Below, one piece after another: positions 48,111-61,148 of a stretch of 64,000 nucleotides of DNA. Within the stretch, counting starts at the first letter, position 1. Each line of letters opens with the position of its first letter. Where the stretch lies: contig JAQFVV010006549.1 of assembly GCA_028023455.1 (NCBI GenBank), forward strand, positions 434,001 through 498,000, read 5' to 3'. Position numbers and translations under genes: made by a program. The notes below the pieces were generated by a model. It was not told where the DNA came from. It was given only the letters and a program-made list of their open reading frames with translations, and made no database searches. This DNA is from Epiperipatus broadwayi (taxonomy: Eukaryota; Onychophora; Udeonychophora; Euonychophora; Peripatidae).

Positions 48111-51100
48111 TATTAACATACATACAAATCACGGGGTATATATTTAACAAAAATAATATTAATATGTTACAATTTACTTTAAATATAATGGAAAAAAAAA
48201 AGCTTGATACATAAAAAATATACACAAAAAAATAAATCCAAAACAGAATAATAGTTGTAGGACAATATATGTTTGTATAAAAATATGTATATAAAAAGAG
48301 CTGAAACATATTTAGATATCACAAAAAATAATAAAATATAGATATATGTTAAATTCATATACTTTTGATAATAAAACAAATATAAACATATGAAACCAAT
48401 GTTTAAATTATATTAAAATAATCTTAATAGGAACGCTTTTAAAAATTTAATTTAGAAAGAATGAAAAAATTTAAATAATATTTGTTAAAAAATATTTTTA
48501 AAAAATTATTAAATAGTATCCAAAATATGTAATTATTTGAAATATAAAGTGATATTAAAGGAGATAATCTAATTTGAAATAGCATATGTTAAAATAATGA
48601 ATGATTTAATAATAAGAAAAAAAGGAAGATAAATTACAATATGTATTGATATATTAAGTACAAATAATTTTTGTTTATATGTCTACACATGTTAAATATT
48701 TAGTTTTAAATTTTAAGTAAATTGATTTATGTACATGTATATATAAATGATATAATTTTCAGGTTATGATTTTTATAATTAATGTACTGATATTTGGGCT
48801 TGGTTACACAAGTCATCAACTCTGTGATAAATAGAATAATTTAAAGATGGTTGTAGAGGGAGTGTAAACACTGTTTTATAATAATGTCAAAGTTCTATCA
48901 ATGAAAAAAAAAACAGCTTTATAAAATTTCAAAAATAAAAGTGCGAAAATTTGTAGAGTAATTTGTTTTTGTTTTTTTAAAATTCTTTCAAAAAGCAATA
49001 TAATAAATATATACACATATATTATATATAAAAATGTTCATATATTAATTATAAAAGTTATACATGGATTAATCCACAGTGCATATTATTTATATCTGTA
49101 ACTCATGAAAATTTTTGTATCATATATATATATATATTTAAAATATTTTGTAACTAATATATAATGAAGGTATTGTATGTTTATTTTAAAAACTATGTAA
49201 TACAATTGTTTAGCTTTTTAATTATTTCATATACTATTAGTCAGTAAATTTACATTTTTATATAAAATATAAAACAAAATTGATCCGTTGGTTTAATCTT
49301 GGGTCCAATAAGTGGCAAATCTGTTGAGGATTGACATTTAGTGCATTCGTCATTTATGTGAGAATATTGAACGGACATTTTCTTACAGCTATCTGGTTTA
49401 TTAAGTACTTCACTTCTCTCAGTATAGAAAATGAATATTTGAGAATATCTGGTATATACAAAACAAAAATATTATTTCAAATTAAGTATAAATTTTTGTA
49501 CAAATAATTGATTTAAAAAATATAGGTTATAGATTATTGAAGAAGTAATTTATGGTTTCGCCTCATATTTTGTATTTACAGAAATGCACAATTCTTTTAA
49601 CAATGTGTGGTAAAAATATTTCAAAATAAAGCAATGATCAACTTTTATTGTACAAGATATTAGTAAATTATAAGATGAATAAATATAATATATATATAAT
49701 AAATATGTATATGAAACTTAATAAACTAAATTTAACAAATAGAAAAAATGTTTTAAATATAAATAAATGTATAATTTTAAAAAATTACAAATAATAATTT
49801 AAAAAAATATTGCATTATATATTCCAATTTGATAAAAATGTTGCAGAATGGTTTCTGCCTAAATTGAGTTTAAACATATAAAAAATACAAATAAACACTT
49901 CGTTTTTCTTTTATTCATTACTAAACAAAACATTTATTAAGTACAAATAAATTAATCTTAACTTCAAAGGTTGAAATATAGAGTTTAAATATGAAATGTA
50001 GAACAGTTTCACATGAAGTGTTATTTATAAAGACATTTCCCTTCCATCATAAACTCAAAACTTCTGGATTTAATAGCATGTAGTTTAAATAAAATTTCAA
50101 AGCAAAATTACATATTTATGTAAATTACATGTGTATTATTTGTCTGTATAGTAATAGATACTTTCATGTGATCCTCATTTTCTATGATTACACAGGCAGT
50201 TTTTTAAAATAGATATTTTCTTGTCTCACACATGAATTCATTTACATGCTTGTAATTTCAAAGAAAGCATTGAAAAAGTTAGTAGTTTTTGTACTAAATT
50301 GGAAAAATGAAAAGTTTATTTAGGTTGTCCTCAGACTATAAAATTCATAATGACAGAAATTTTGCCAACTTAAAATAAGCATGAATTGCTTTTTTTTATG
50401 TTGAAAATTAATAGCATCATTTTGAAAGCAGAACTGTGTATGACTCAAGTTATCTAAATTTTCAATAAGAACAAATGTCCATTTTCAGAAATTATGAAAG
50501 AAAAAAGAGTTCATATGTATGATTTGTGATTTGAAAGTGTTAAAGTTAATTACACATTACATGATAAATATTTAAAGAAAACTAAAAAGAGCAATGAATG
50601 TGTGTACGAAGGATATGAAGAAAAATATGTTTCTATATATAATAATGTATTTAATCGACTTTATAAATAACTTTACCACAAATTTTATTTTAAAAATGTT
50701 ACTTTATTTATTATAAGCAGAAATAGTTATATGCTCTAACAATTTGCTCGTGTATACATATATTGAAATGATAGAAAAGATTGTGCTTACCAAAAATGTT
50801 AAGGCATTCACATCTCTGAAAGAATTTTTAAAAAAATAAATGGAAAAAATAAAAACATTCCAGAATAAGTGTTTGTGATAAAATTGAATATTTTTTTCAA
50901 GATACATTCAGGTGAGAAAGAGATTTTAAATAATTAAAAAGAGATTAGCATTGATATTATGCAGCATTATTACAAATTGTATTATCAATGCAGTAGTTAT
51001 ATAGCAATTTAAACCTCTTTATGCTCTCATGAATAAGACTAATAATTTATTTCTCTGTGTTATGTCAATGCAATAAAAAACTTGAAATTTACAGAATAAT

Positions 51101-52396
51101 TTCATTTTATTCATGGAGTTAAAAATTACTTTACACAAAAAAGGTTGGAAATCAAATGCATTACTGATACTTGACAATGTTTTTATTTTCACCAAATGTA
51201 TCTACTATAAAAATGTCAAGATTATATTTTTTATTATTTAGTGTGTGAAAGTCACAAATACCTCCTTAGTGCATATTCATACTTGGAATGACCTTAATAC
51301 TATTATGAATCATCAATTAATGGAATACCTGCAAATAATTTATCAATGTTGATACAATAACATTTATAAAATAGGCATTAGAAAAGATAAAACATGAAAT
51401 TGTTTCTACATGTTAGAATATTATAGAAGTTAGATTACCAATGTCTTTAAATAATATCAGATCATTGATAAAGTTAAAATATATTTTCCTGCACACAATA
51501 TTTCAGAGATGTTTTTATTGAACATAATAAAGTTACAGAATATATTGAAAGTCATAAAACTGTCTAACAGATGATAAACTTTAATTAAGATCTTATTAAA
51601 TGAATCACCAGCAGAAGAAGAAAAAGGAAAAAAAAAGAACAAATAAGGAAAATTAAGAACTAGAAGGGTGAACATTAAAAACATTTAGTAAAATATTTCA
51701 TACAATACAAAATATAGAGAATATAATTATATATTGTGATTCAGAAATAAAGCACAGCATTACACTACATGTATAATCATAAAAATATTTAATTATTGTA
51801 GAATCATTTATATAAATTTAAAAAAAAAAATTAATCACAACCACTTTTTAATTAAATAAGTTGTTAATATAACAAAAAATAAAATAAAAGCTCCATCAAT
51901 TTCATTTGCTTCAAATATTATTCTAAAATCTTCAGAGAAAAAGTGAATTACATCACAGAATAATACTTCAATATCAGGAAAAGCTAATCACTTTTTATTT
52001 ACAACATTATCAGAAATGTAATAGCCTTTTAAACACTTCTACCTCATAATCTAGTTCATCATTAATTTTCATTATAAAAAAATGGATGAAAAAGAATATA
52101 GCAACCTTTGTTTGTTTGTTTTGAAAAAGAAAAGGGAGAGTCAGTAGGTGAACAGTTTAAGAAATTTGTAATCATTTAAATTAGAATACAATCCACTATT
52201 ATACAGTACAGTATATACAATGTATGTAAATGTGCTTTTCTTTTTGTCTTTCTTTCTATTTATTATAAATGCATTTTTATATTATATAATTTTTGTCATT
52301 TTTGTTTATGTTAAATATATATATATTATTATATTAAATTGTATCATAGACATGCATATGTATGTCTGATATATATATATAACACTTGGCTTAACC
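48111..52396. other. AT-rich non-coding DNA, no gene seen
   Basis: Only short AT-driven frames and TA microsatellites (for example about 49118-49137). Nothing recognised. Confidence 0.5.
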
Positions 52397-53401
52397 CAAA
52401 AAATAATAATTTATCTATATTATACAACCATGAAAATATTAAATATAATATTATGTATACAAATATTGAACATTAAATTATCCCACATGGTTAAGAAATC
52501 CAGTACTGCCCTCTGTGAACTAATATATAGAATACATTAGAGTTTGTATTTCAAAATAGCCAGATCAAAATGATACCACTTTGAAATACGAACTCTAATG
52601 TATTTTATATATTAGTTCACAGAGAGCAGTACTGGATTTCTTAACCATGTGGGGTGAGTTAATGCTTAATATTTGTATATATTTATTTCAGTATAGCGTT
52701 ATGCACTGGGATTATTTTCTATACATTTATGTTAGGTGGTTTAAAGATTAAAATTACTAAAGTTTAGTTTGTCTTTATATAATAATAGTAAAACATGTTT
52801 GTTTGTAGCAAAATTTAAGATCGTTGTTTGCTAAATTTCAAGTTTTTTGTTTGAGTTTGTCCGTATTTCAATATATAACCTCAGATAGCAGACAGGTCAA
52901 AGTGGTATCATTTTGATCTGGCTATTTTGAAATATGAACTCTAATGTATTTTATATATTAGTTCACAGAGGGCAGTACTGGATTTCTTAAACATATGGGG
53001 TGATTTAATGCTTAATATTTGTATATATTTATTTCAGTATAGCATTATACACTGGGATTATTTTCTATACATTTGTGTTAGGTGGTTTAAATATTAAAAT
53101 TACTAATTTGTCTTTATATAATAATAGTAAAACATGTTTGTTTGTAGCAAAATTTAAGATCGTTGTTTGCTAAATTTCAAGTTCTTTGTTTGAGTTTGTT
53201 CGTATTTCAATATATAACATCAGATAGCAGACAGGCCAATGTGGTATCATTTTGATGTGGCTATTTTGAAATATGAACTTTAATGTATTTTATATATTAG
53301 TTCACAGAGGGCAGTACTGGATTTCTTAACCATGTGGGGTGATTTAATGCTTAGTATTTGTATATATTTATTTCAGTATAGCATTATGCACTGGGATTAC
53401 T
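52397..53401. repeat. Inverted-tandem repeat, units of about 340 bp
   Basis: An inverted piece (about 52455-52558) pairs with 52578-52683. Then head-to-tail copies follow, with the marker TTAACCATGTGGGG at 52641, its variant at 52987 and again at 53326, giving periods of 346 and 339. Shared cores include CAGTACTGGATTTCTTAA. The left edge shares AAATAATAATTTATCTATAT with the repeat at 39.2 kb. No frame or confident ribozyme was found. The layout matches other PLE-type terminal arrays here. Confidence 0.75.
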
Positions 53402-55001
53402 ATCATATATATATATATATTTAGAGAGAGAGCATGAGAAAGTGAGAAATAGATAATGGCATACATATTTTATAGTCATCCATGCAGTCTTACTCATGAG
53501 CAGGAGCAGGTTAATAGTAATTGTGAGGCTAAAGAATTAATATTCATTTAGATTATTAAACAAACAATAGTTTGTAATATTGCAGTTCTATGTGGTAAGA
53601 GATGCCTTTGTGCAACCTATATTTCAGCACTTCTAATCCCATGAATAAAGCTGGCCTAGGTGCAGTGTTACATACAAGACCTTGCTTTTATCATGGTCCC
53701 AGGCTCACATGATTTCACATCTTTTATGAAAATCAAAAAATTAAATACTTTAGCACAATCTAAATGAAACTATGTTTCCTTTTATGCCAAAACTCTGTAA
53801 TTTATAAACCATAAAATGAATATCATTTGCAAACTAATATAACTATAGAAGTATTCATTATGTGATAATGCAAATTTTTTAATTTAATTCTTTACCTAAA
53901 TTTTTTTGCTATGATTTTGTCATGTTAATGTTAAATCAGCTCTTTGTTAGCATTTTTACATATTGGATCAGAATTTGCAAAAAGAGAGGAAAATTTAGGA
54001 TGATGTTATTAACGAATTTGCACTAAAACATTAAAGAAAATAAAATATATGTTTTTGCAATATATGTATTTTATTTTGTTTTTTTAAATATTAATTCAAA
54101 ATGATATTTAAAATAAACAAGTAATTATTTTTACATTATAAGTACCAATTTGTATAATTTTAATATATCTATATTTGCAAGTAAGTATTTATTTTTTAAA
54201 ATATCTAAATGTTTTTATTATGTGGAAAAGACACACACACACCCCTTCCATGAAATAAAATTAGTTAATTAAAACAAAATTAATTCATTATGATTTAGAC
54301 ACAATAGAATATTAAAACATTGCCTTTTTATTTATATATTAACTCTTTTGACTTTGGTGACAACAATATGCTATATGACAATCAGTTTTAACTAGATTGA
54401 TTTTAATCAACATATCAATTAGTTAAAATTAACTCTTGTTTTTTTTTTTCAGTTTCATTTGAAGCTTCAAAAATAGAATAATTTCTGCATGCTTGTTATT
54501 TCAGTTTAAAAACTTAGTCACACTATATAGTCAGATATCTAAGGATTTTAAGGATTTGTTTAAAGGAATTTTCATATTTACATTGGTTATTCAGTATTAA
54601 AACATAGCGCTATATAAAATATCTCATTATATAAAATAATATCTCATTATATTGGTTATTCAATAAATTTTCAGAAGTCATTCCACCAAGCTTTCCACTC
54701 ACTTTTGTTTAATGATAGTTTATAATAAGTAAAAAAATTCAAACACTTGGTTTCTTCTAATAGAATAGATAAAACATTTTGTAAGCACTATCCCAATCAA
54801 GTGGTTACAAGTGAAGTTGTATGAGTGTTAAAATCTACAGAGTGACATTAAACAATAGTGCCATGTAAATAAAATGCACACAATAATATTTTTAAAAAAT
54901 TGTTTTTAATTAATTTCCTGTTTTCCTTCGATTTTGTCCATTGTGAATTTGAGTAAATTTATGAATCACTTATGAATTGTAACTAATATTTATTATTACA
55001 A
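53402..55001. other. Non-coding DNA, no gene seen
   Basis: 53450-53730 is less AT-biased, but no feature was identified. A short direct repeat, ATTGGTTATTCA, occurs at about 54581 and 54652. A CA microsatellite lies near 54231-54243. Confidence 0.45.
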
Positions 55002-55955
55002 GGAAAGGTTGCACTTCTCAACATGAAAGTAATGTTGAGAATTGCATACTATCTGCCTATCATTACCATTTCAAAAGCTTTTTCCAAAAAGATTAACAGC
55101 TTAAGCTCTAAACTTTTCTGGAAGGACAGCACCGCATCAGTTAGCATGTCCAGAATGCAAGTACACTGTAAATACAATGGAATGTTCTTCCACTCTATTC
55201 CTGTAATTCTTTTTCAAAACTCTTTTACATTAATTATTAACTTCATGAAAAAACATGAATCAATAACTTTCAATGAACCAATTCATCTCACAGACTGTTT
55301 GCTACCTTGTAAAATGTACTGGCTGGATCAACTGTTTTGGATGCTTAACCAGCATTTAACTGTAGCTCAAAAATTACAAAAATCAAAAATTACTATCTGG
55401 GAGGCATACAGTAAAATTAATCTGAATTATCCCACAATTATTCCAAATCATGGCTTCACCAACTACAAATTAACAACAATTTTTAAATTTTTAACTCTTG
55501 AGCCTAAATACCTTAATCTCATTATTAAAATAAACTTAGAAGCCATGCCCACAAATAAATTCCTTCATTTTAAAAGATTTTACAATACAATAAATCCTAT
55601 GTGTCAAATATGTAAAAGGCAAGAAGAGTCTTTTAACCATATATACTCATGCCCTGGGCTCAATAAAATAAATTTAGCCATATACTGAAACTTGAGTGGA
55701 TTACTACAAAATTAAGTCTACAAAAAGCCTTACAAACTAAACAGTTCCCTATTATTAGACTATCAATCTTTATTACACATCCTATATGGAATGTCAGATA
55801 TAAGGTAATGTTCACAGTGCCTGTCCCTGAACCAGTAAGTCTATTCATGAAAATTATAAGGAAAGTTAAAAACAGAGACTTCATCATAGCATCAAAACTC
55901 ATGTACAATAAAATGTGGAATTTACTTAATATACCAGATCCACTGAATCATTAGA
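55002..55955 (+). pseudogene. L1/Tx1-type LINE ORF2, C-terminal part
   Basis: The frame opens before the ATG at 55023, with GKVALLNMKVM, the strand after the RT palm in L1-like proteins. It continues through SSKLFWKDS and a GMFFHSIPVI step. LEPKYLNLIIKINLEAMPT then precedes a Cys-His motif CQICKRQEESFNHIYSCP (C-x2-C-x8-H-x4-C), the known C-terminal zinc motif of L1-type ORF2. A frameshift near 55688 is followed by IIRLSIFITHPIWNVRYKV and the C-terminus NLLNIPDPLNH before a TAG at about 55955. The copy is 5'-truncated at about 55000. A short 3' untranslated stretch ends near AATAAAATTCTTTT at about 56160. Confidence 0.85.
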
Positions 55956-56165
55956 TTTGACTAGGCAAAAGATGATTAATAGATACATCATGCATCAATC
56001 CTAATAAGTGACTTAAAAAGCTACATCAGTACATTATTATCAATCAAAAGATAATTAATATACAAATGGTTCCAGACTGTTTGAATTTTGTAAACATAAT
56101 ATTTTCTGTATGTTAAAAGTATGTAATCACACTATTTTTTATAAGTAAATAAAATTCTTTTGAAA

Positions 56166-56783
56166 TAATTCCACTATAGTACAAATTCAATAAAAGCAGA
56201 TTGGTAAAATGTAAAAAATATATTTTTTATAAAACAATATTAATGTCAAAAATGGAAAAAAGATATAACTTTATTGGATTCAATCACCCAAACTCCACAT
56301 TTAGACTTCATAAAGCTATCTACTCTAGCCCTATGAACATACAATCATGCAACAGAAATTTTTTATAAAATATGATTAATAAACTGAATTACCAACTATG
56401 CATGATTATTATGAGCTATTGTTTTAATTAAACTAATTTATTTTTAAATAAATTATTAATGGCAATATGTCATTTTGCATATAAGTTAGGATGTTTAAAT
56501 AAATGTAATTTGAAAATCTAAACATTTACACATAAATTGTATTAATTATCACACCAAAATATTACCAAGTCTGTTCTGATTAGCACAATGCTAAACAATG
56601 TAATATTTAGTATATTTCAAACAATTGTCAGATGTCTGTATATAAAAATAATCCTTTTATAATTAAATAAATAATATTTTCTATAAGAATGTGTTTTTAA
56701 TAATGGAAAGATTATCACTGTAAAATGGTACCTGTCTGCTTGGTGCAACTCAAAGATAGAGGGTATAACAATTCTTATATTTC
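56166..56783. other. Non-coding DNA
   Basis: Nothing was recognised. The last 14 bases (56770-56783) are the left target duplication of the ribozyme element. Confidence 0.5.
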
Positions 56784-56989
56784 ATCACATGATCACCATC
56801 TCTATACTAGCACATAATTGTTGTAAACAAAGGCAAAACTCTCCACACAGTAGTGCCACCCAGTGCCAAACAGAGTAATCAATGGATGCCAGAAGGCTTG
56901 TGTATAAAATCCCTATCTAGTGCATACTCATCCAATATCCCCAGACTAGTTTCTGGCTTGTGGCCATCATCAGTGAGGAGCCTTTGTTT
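56784..56989 (-). mobile_element. 206-bp hammerhead-bearing short element (retrozyme-like)
   Basis: The element is flanked by a 14-bp direct repeat, AATTCTTATATTTC, at 56770-56783 and 56990-57003. It has no coding capacity. On the minus strand it begins with TAAACAAAGGC, then a complete hammerhead ribozyme. About 100 bases later GCCTTTGTTTA (fully complementary to the start) closes a long hairpin. The marker CACTAGATAGG follows the ribozyme by about 25 bases, and similar CACTAGATGG strings occur in the PLE tails here. Size, ribozyme type and target duplication fit the animal retrozymes thought to be mobilised by PLEs. It is a single unit here, not a tandem. Confidence 0.75.
56938..56979 (-). 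ncRNA. Type I hammerhead ribozyme, complete core
   Basis: Minus strand, 5' to 3': stem I strand TCCTCA (56979-56974); core CTGATGA (56973-56967); stem II TGGC, loop CACAA, GCCA (56966-56954); GAAA (56953-56950); stem III with C-G plus the conserved A-U pair around a two-base loop; triplet GTC (56946-56944); stem I partner TGGGGA (56943-56938). All six stem I pairs form, one as G-T. Every invariant core base is present. Predicted cleavage lies between 56944 and 56943. The two-pair stem III is the minimal type known from PLEs and retrozymes, which usually needs a dimer or stabilising loop contacts to cut well. Confidence 0.85.
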
Positions 56990-57003
56990 AATTCTTATAT
57001 TTC

Positions 57004-59517
57004 CAAGAATTTAAGTAAAAAAGTAATCTTCTTACTTTTAAATAAATAATATATAAAATCAGAACATGTTTCTAATAATGGCATGATTTTTACATCTAAG
57101 CATTTTCACTTACATTTAAATTTTATTAATCATTGCTGCGATTTCACACCCCGATTGATATAATTCTTTTGTACCCCGGATAACCTGTGCATTCACACAT
57201 GGTGGCACTGTTAATATGACAAAATAATAATTTAATAAGTTGGTTTTATTATTAAAATATGGAGGAATTAAATTTTTAAAAAAATCTAAATAATATTTTC
57301 TAATATAAAATAAAATAATGTAACTAATTTTTGATATCAGAAATTAAAAATTTTAAATTGTTTAAAAATAATGCATTTAAAATTATAAGTGCAAAATATG
57401 GGTTTAGATGCTAAATTTTTCCAAAAACAAAATAAATTAAAAAAAAATATTTTAAAATTAAAAAATGATATGGTTTAATTAAATAAAGTACATTTTAATT
57501 TAATTTTTCAAAAATAAAGAGATTTAAAAGAGGTTAAGATTTTCTTTTAATTTTAAGATTGCAATTGTGTAGCGGTGGAGGGAGAGCAAAAATAAGACAT
57601 AATTAGGTAGATTTAATGTAATTCTTACACTAAGTTAATTTTATTAAGCAGATAATTATTGTATATAAAATATTTTCTTTTAATTAAAATTAATTAAGGT
57701 ATCTAAAATCTAAAAATCAAGTAATGTCATGTATGTTTCTTTAGAAATTGTCTTTTAGCACTCTTAGCTCTCTACTTCTTCTTAAAGTTGAGTATTATGT
57801 TTAGTGCTAATGAAGAATAAAAATGACCCTGACTACTTGAATTCTACTTTAAGTCCAATATTTGTCAATTTCAACATGCTATCCTAAAGAAGTCCCAACT
57901 TAATGCAACTGAAAAAATATGATTGGTAAACCAGTAAGTATTTATACAACAATATTCCAAGACAAAACTGTAACTAAAAAAAGAAAAAATTAACTCAATC
58001 ATGGAAACTTTTGTATAACATTTTATCTTTGTCTAAAAAAAATACATTTGCATGTCTGCTGAAACAATTCCTACAACAAAGTGTTTGACTATGGTTACTG
58101 TTTATAATTTAGATTTATTTTAAGAATCATATTTTTACTGTAACATCACAAGAATGTATTGTATATATCTGAGTAGTTATTGTTAGATAATTAACTATAT
58201 TTATTTAGTTTTCAAATTATTGTAAATTTTTAATTGAAATGTAATGGGAAAGTAAAAATTTGTTTGTCTTCTTTTAATCTGATTTTAAAAAAAGCAACTT
58301 AAATTGCAGTTTTTATTTTAACATTTAATTTTAATTTTTTAAAGAGAATATAAAAAAATACACATACACAAATATTGATTTCTTCTTACAGAATTATTTT
58401 TAAAAATAAGTATTGATTAAAATGTATATTTCTTTTAAAAGGTATCTCCTTTTCAAATATAGGTTAGTTAATAAAAAGATCCATATTTAAATAAAAAGCT
58501 TTCGTAATATCTTTATGAAAGATTTAATATTAAGAATACTATTGATATGAGGTAGGATCCAATAGCTGACCATCTCGATGAATTATGTTTATGGTTATTG
58601 TAAAATGTCTATTAAATTTCAATGTTTATATGTGTGTGCATGCACCTATGCATATGTGAATGCATGTGTAGAAAATCAATAATGTATCTTATGTGGAAAG
58701 TGTTATAATTTTGTGGATTTTAGCTTCTATGAGAAGGCTTCCATCAATACTTTGTATTTTATAGTATAATCTATATGATAATTAAAATACTGTGTTAAAA
58801 CAAATATTTTATTTGACTTGCTTTTGAAAAAACTTGAAACATTTTTAATCATTGAATCAATATTTTACTCTCTTGTGTAATTTAGCACATTGGTAAAATG
58901 ATGATTCAAAAGTTAAAGAAGTCTGGATTAAAATTCAACCCACCACTTTTAATCTTTGAATCCCATGAGTGATTAAAAATTCTACTTATTTAACTTTTTC
59001 TAACATTTTGCTATATGTATCTTTAAATAAATAATCAAAAACAATATTTTATTATCAATAAAAATATTTTAAAACAGAAACCAGTGCATTTAAATTAGAC
59101 ATCATGTTTTATCCTGAAAGAAAAAATAGATGAATATTATTCAAATAATTGGTAATTCAGGAGACTTAGGTTTCAATAATTGATATTCTGTTATGTTATT
59201 CTTGATCCATCTTTATATATCAGAAATGAAATTATTTTATTTTTAAAAGCTTTCATTTTAAACAATTGCTTTTTATTATTTAATGAGAAATAATGATATT
59301 TGTTACTTATTTGCAATAGAAACTTTCATTTTACTTATTACTTTTAATCATTAACTATTTTATTGGCAACAAAAATGTTTATATATTACTAAAATTTCAC
59401 AAAATATTCCAATAACAGATGAGTTTTGATCCACTAATAACTATAAGATAGAAAACTAACAGCTGAATCTAAAAAAGAGAAAAGAAATACAAAAAGGCAA
59501 TTTAGTTAGATTCCATA
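57004..59517. other. AT-rich non-coding DNA, no gene seen
   Basis: 57130-57220 has a short less AT-biased stretch with no recognised feature. The bases just before 59518 may be the LINE 5' untranslated region, but no boundary is visible. Confidence 0.45.
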
Positions 59518-60972
59518 ATGGACTTAGGTGTCCAGCATCCTGCCATGATGTCTGCCAGCTTAGACACACTTAAAAGTTCCTATGCACAGGCTTCAAAGTC
59601 ACAATCATCGATAAATATTTTTAAAAAAAGTGAAAATGATCCGCAATTGGACTTCCCAATAAAAATGCAGCAAACATTCAGGTTTCATCGATCTACAGTA
59701 GGAGATCTGATGAAACTAGATCTCGCCCCAAAAACTATGGAAACTAATGTTAACGTAACAAAAGATCTCTTAAAGTCTTTAATCAAACCATACCTAGGGA
59801 TCTTTTCAATTCATTTAAACATTTCTTCACAGATTGCTCCATTATCATAGCAATTACAGATAGAAACTGTTTACTGTACAGATTTCCTAGGGAGCTAATA
59901 TTCGAAGAAATTAATAAGAAAAAACTATGGAATTTGATCGTTCATGTAGGAGACCATCTAAATCTGTGTTATTTGGCCATTCAATTTGTAAATGAACAAG
60001 ATAAAGAAATGTTTTGACAAGAAGCTAAATCCTTGGGACAATATACATTAAGTATAGTCAACCCAAATAGAAAAAAACTTTACTACTGGCTGAATTAAAA
60101 ATACATACCTAGATTACTCCGACACAGATTTCATTAAACTAATGAAACCATTTAGGGAGGTGATAGATTCCAGCCTACGTATATGAAAAATACACCCATC
60201 CCGATACTAACTAATAGTTGTAGATTTAAAATAAAATTGAGAGAAAACAAAAATCCTGAAAATATTCCTTCACAAATCAAGAAGTGACATAATGCTTGTT
60301 ATAAATGGTCTCAAACTGCAATGCTTCCATCATAAAGAATGTAGTAACAATTAGCAACTATCCAGCTTTATATTGCAATAATAGTAATATGAGAGCATCC
60401 CCCTTGCATCAATGTCCAAAAGAAGATAACCATTGTAATCAGGTCATGATTGCAGGTGAAGATTTACCTTTGACAGAGCATAAATTGAGGGGAAAAATAA
60501 GATTGACTCCAATAACAGTGAAAAGATGTTTCTGCAGACTACAAGTCTCAATAGTATTGAAATTTCCTCCCCTATCAATCCGGCAACCTCACCCCCTCTT
60601 AATACAACATCTCTCAAAATAATGAAATTGCTCATGTTTTTTTCATCTCAGATGGTTCTGGAAACTTCACAAACTACTAGAAAATCAGATCGACCTTTAA
60701 AAAAAAAAAACAATAATAATCCAAAGAAATTAAAAATTCTAGAATATGAAAGTAGTGACAATGATTCCCCAATCTCTAATCTCTAGGGGAAAAGGTAACA
60801 TCATGCAAAGTTACAATGCTTCTGATATAGCTGTATACTCATCAGAAGATAGCCCGATGGAAGAAGTAAGAAATAATGTTATAAACACAAATAATGTTTC
60901 ACTTGAAAATTCCTTCACAGGTAGAAAAACTGGATCCAGAGATATTTCTTTCAAATCTACACACAATAATTA
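59518..60972 (+). pseudogene. LINE ORF1 remnant
   Basis: The first frame starts MDLGVQHPAMMSASLDTLKS and shifts near 59830. It continues as an RNA-recognition-like segment (RNCLLYRFPREL, LWNLIVHVGDHLNLCYLAIQ). After more frame changes comes a basic stretch with YCNNSNMRASPLHQCP, which looks like a CCHC knuckle with its second Cys lost to Ser. L1/Tx1 ORF1 proteins bind element RNA, usually with an RRM-like fold and CCHC knuckles. The later part (60526-60970) is Ser/Lys-rich with poly-Lys and Asn runs. Many frameshifts and stops make it inactive. Confidence 0.55.
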
Positions 60973-61077
60973 AACACTGCATATCTAGTGATACCTTGAA
61001 ATTGTTATACAGCTACCTTTGTTATAATATTTACATTTATCTCAGATCAATTTTTTTTTCTTTTCTAGACTTTGATC

Positions 61078-61085
61078 TTGATATA

Positions 61086-61131
<46 letters not shown>
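61078..61131. repeat. TA microsatellite
   Basis: A nearly pure TA run lies between the ORF1 and ORF2 remnants of the LINE. Confidence 0.9.
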
Positions 61132-61138
<7 letters not shown>

Positions 61139-61148
61139 CATACAAATA

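Noticed and set aside
52870-53225. CTGATGT or CTGAGGT followed by GAAATACG on the minus strand in the 340-bp repeat
   Set aside because: The intervening bases are AT-rich and make no stable stem II, and no cleavage triplet with stem I follows.
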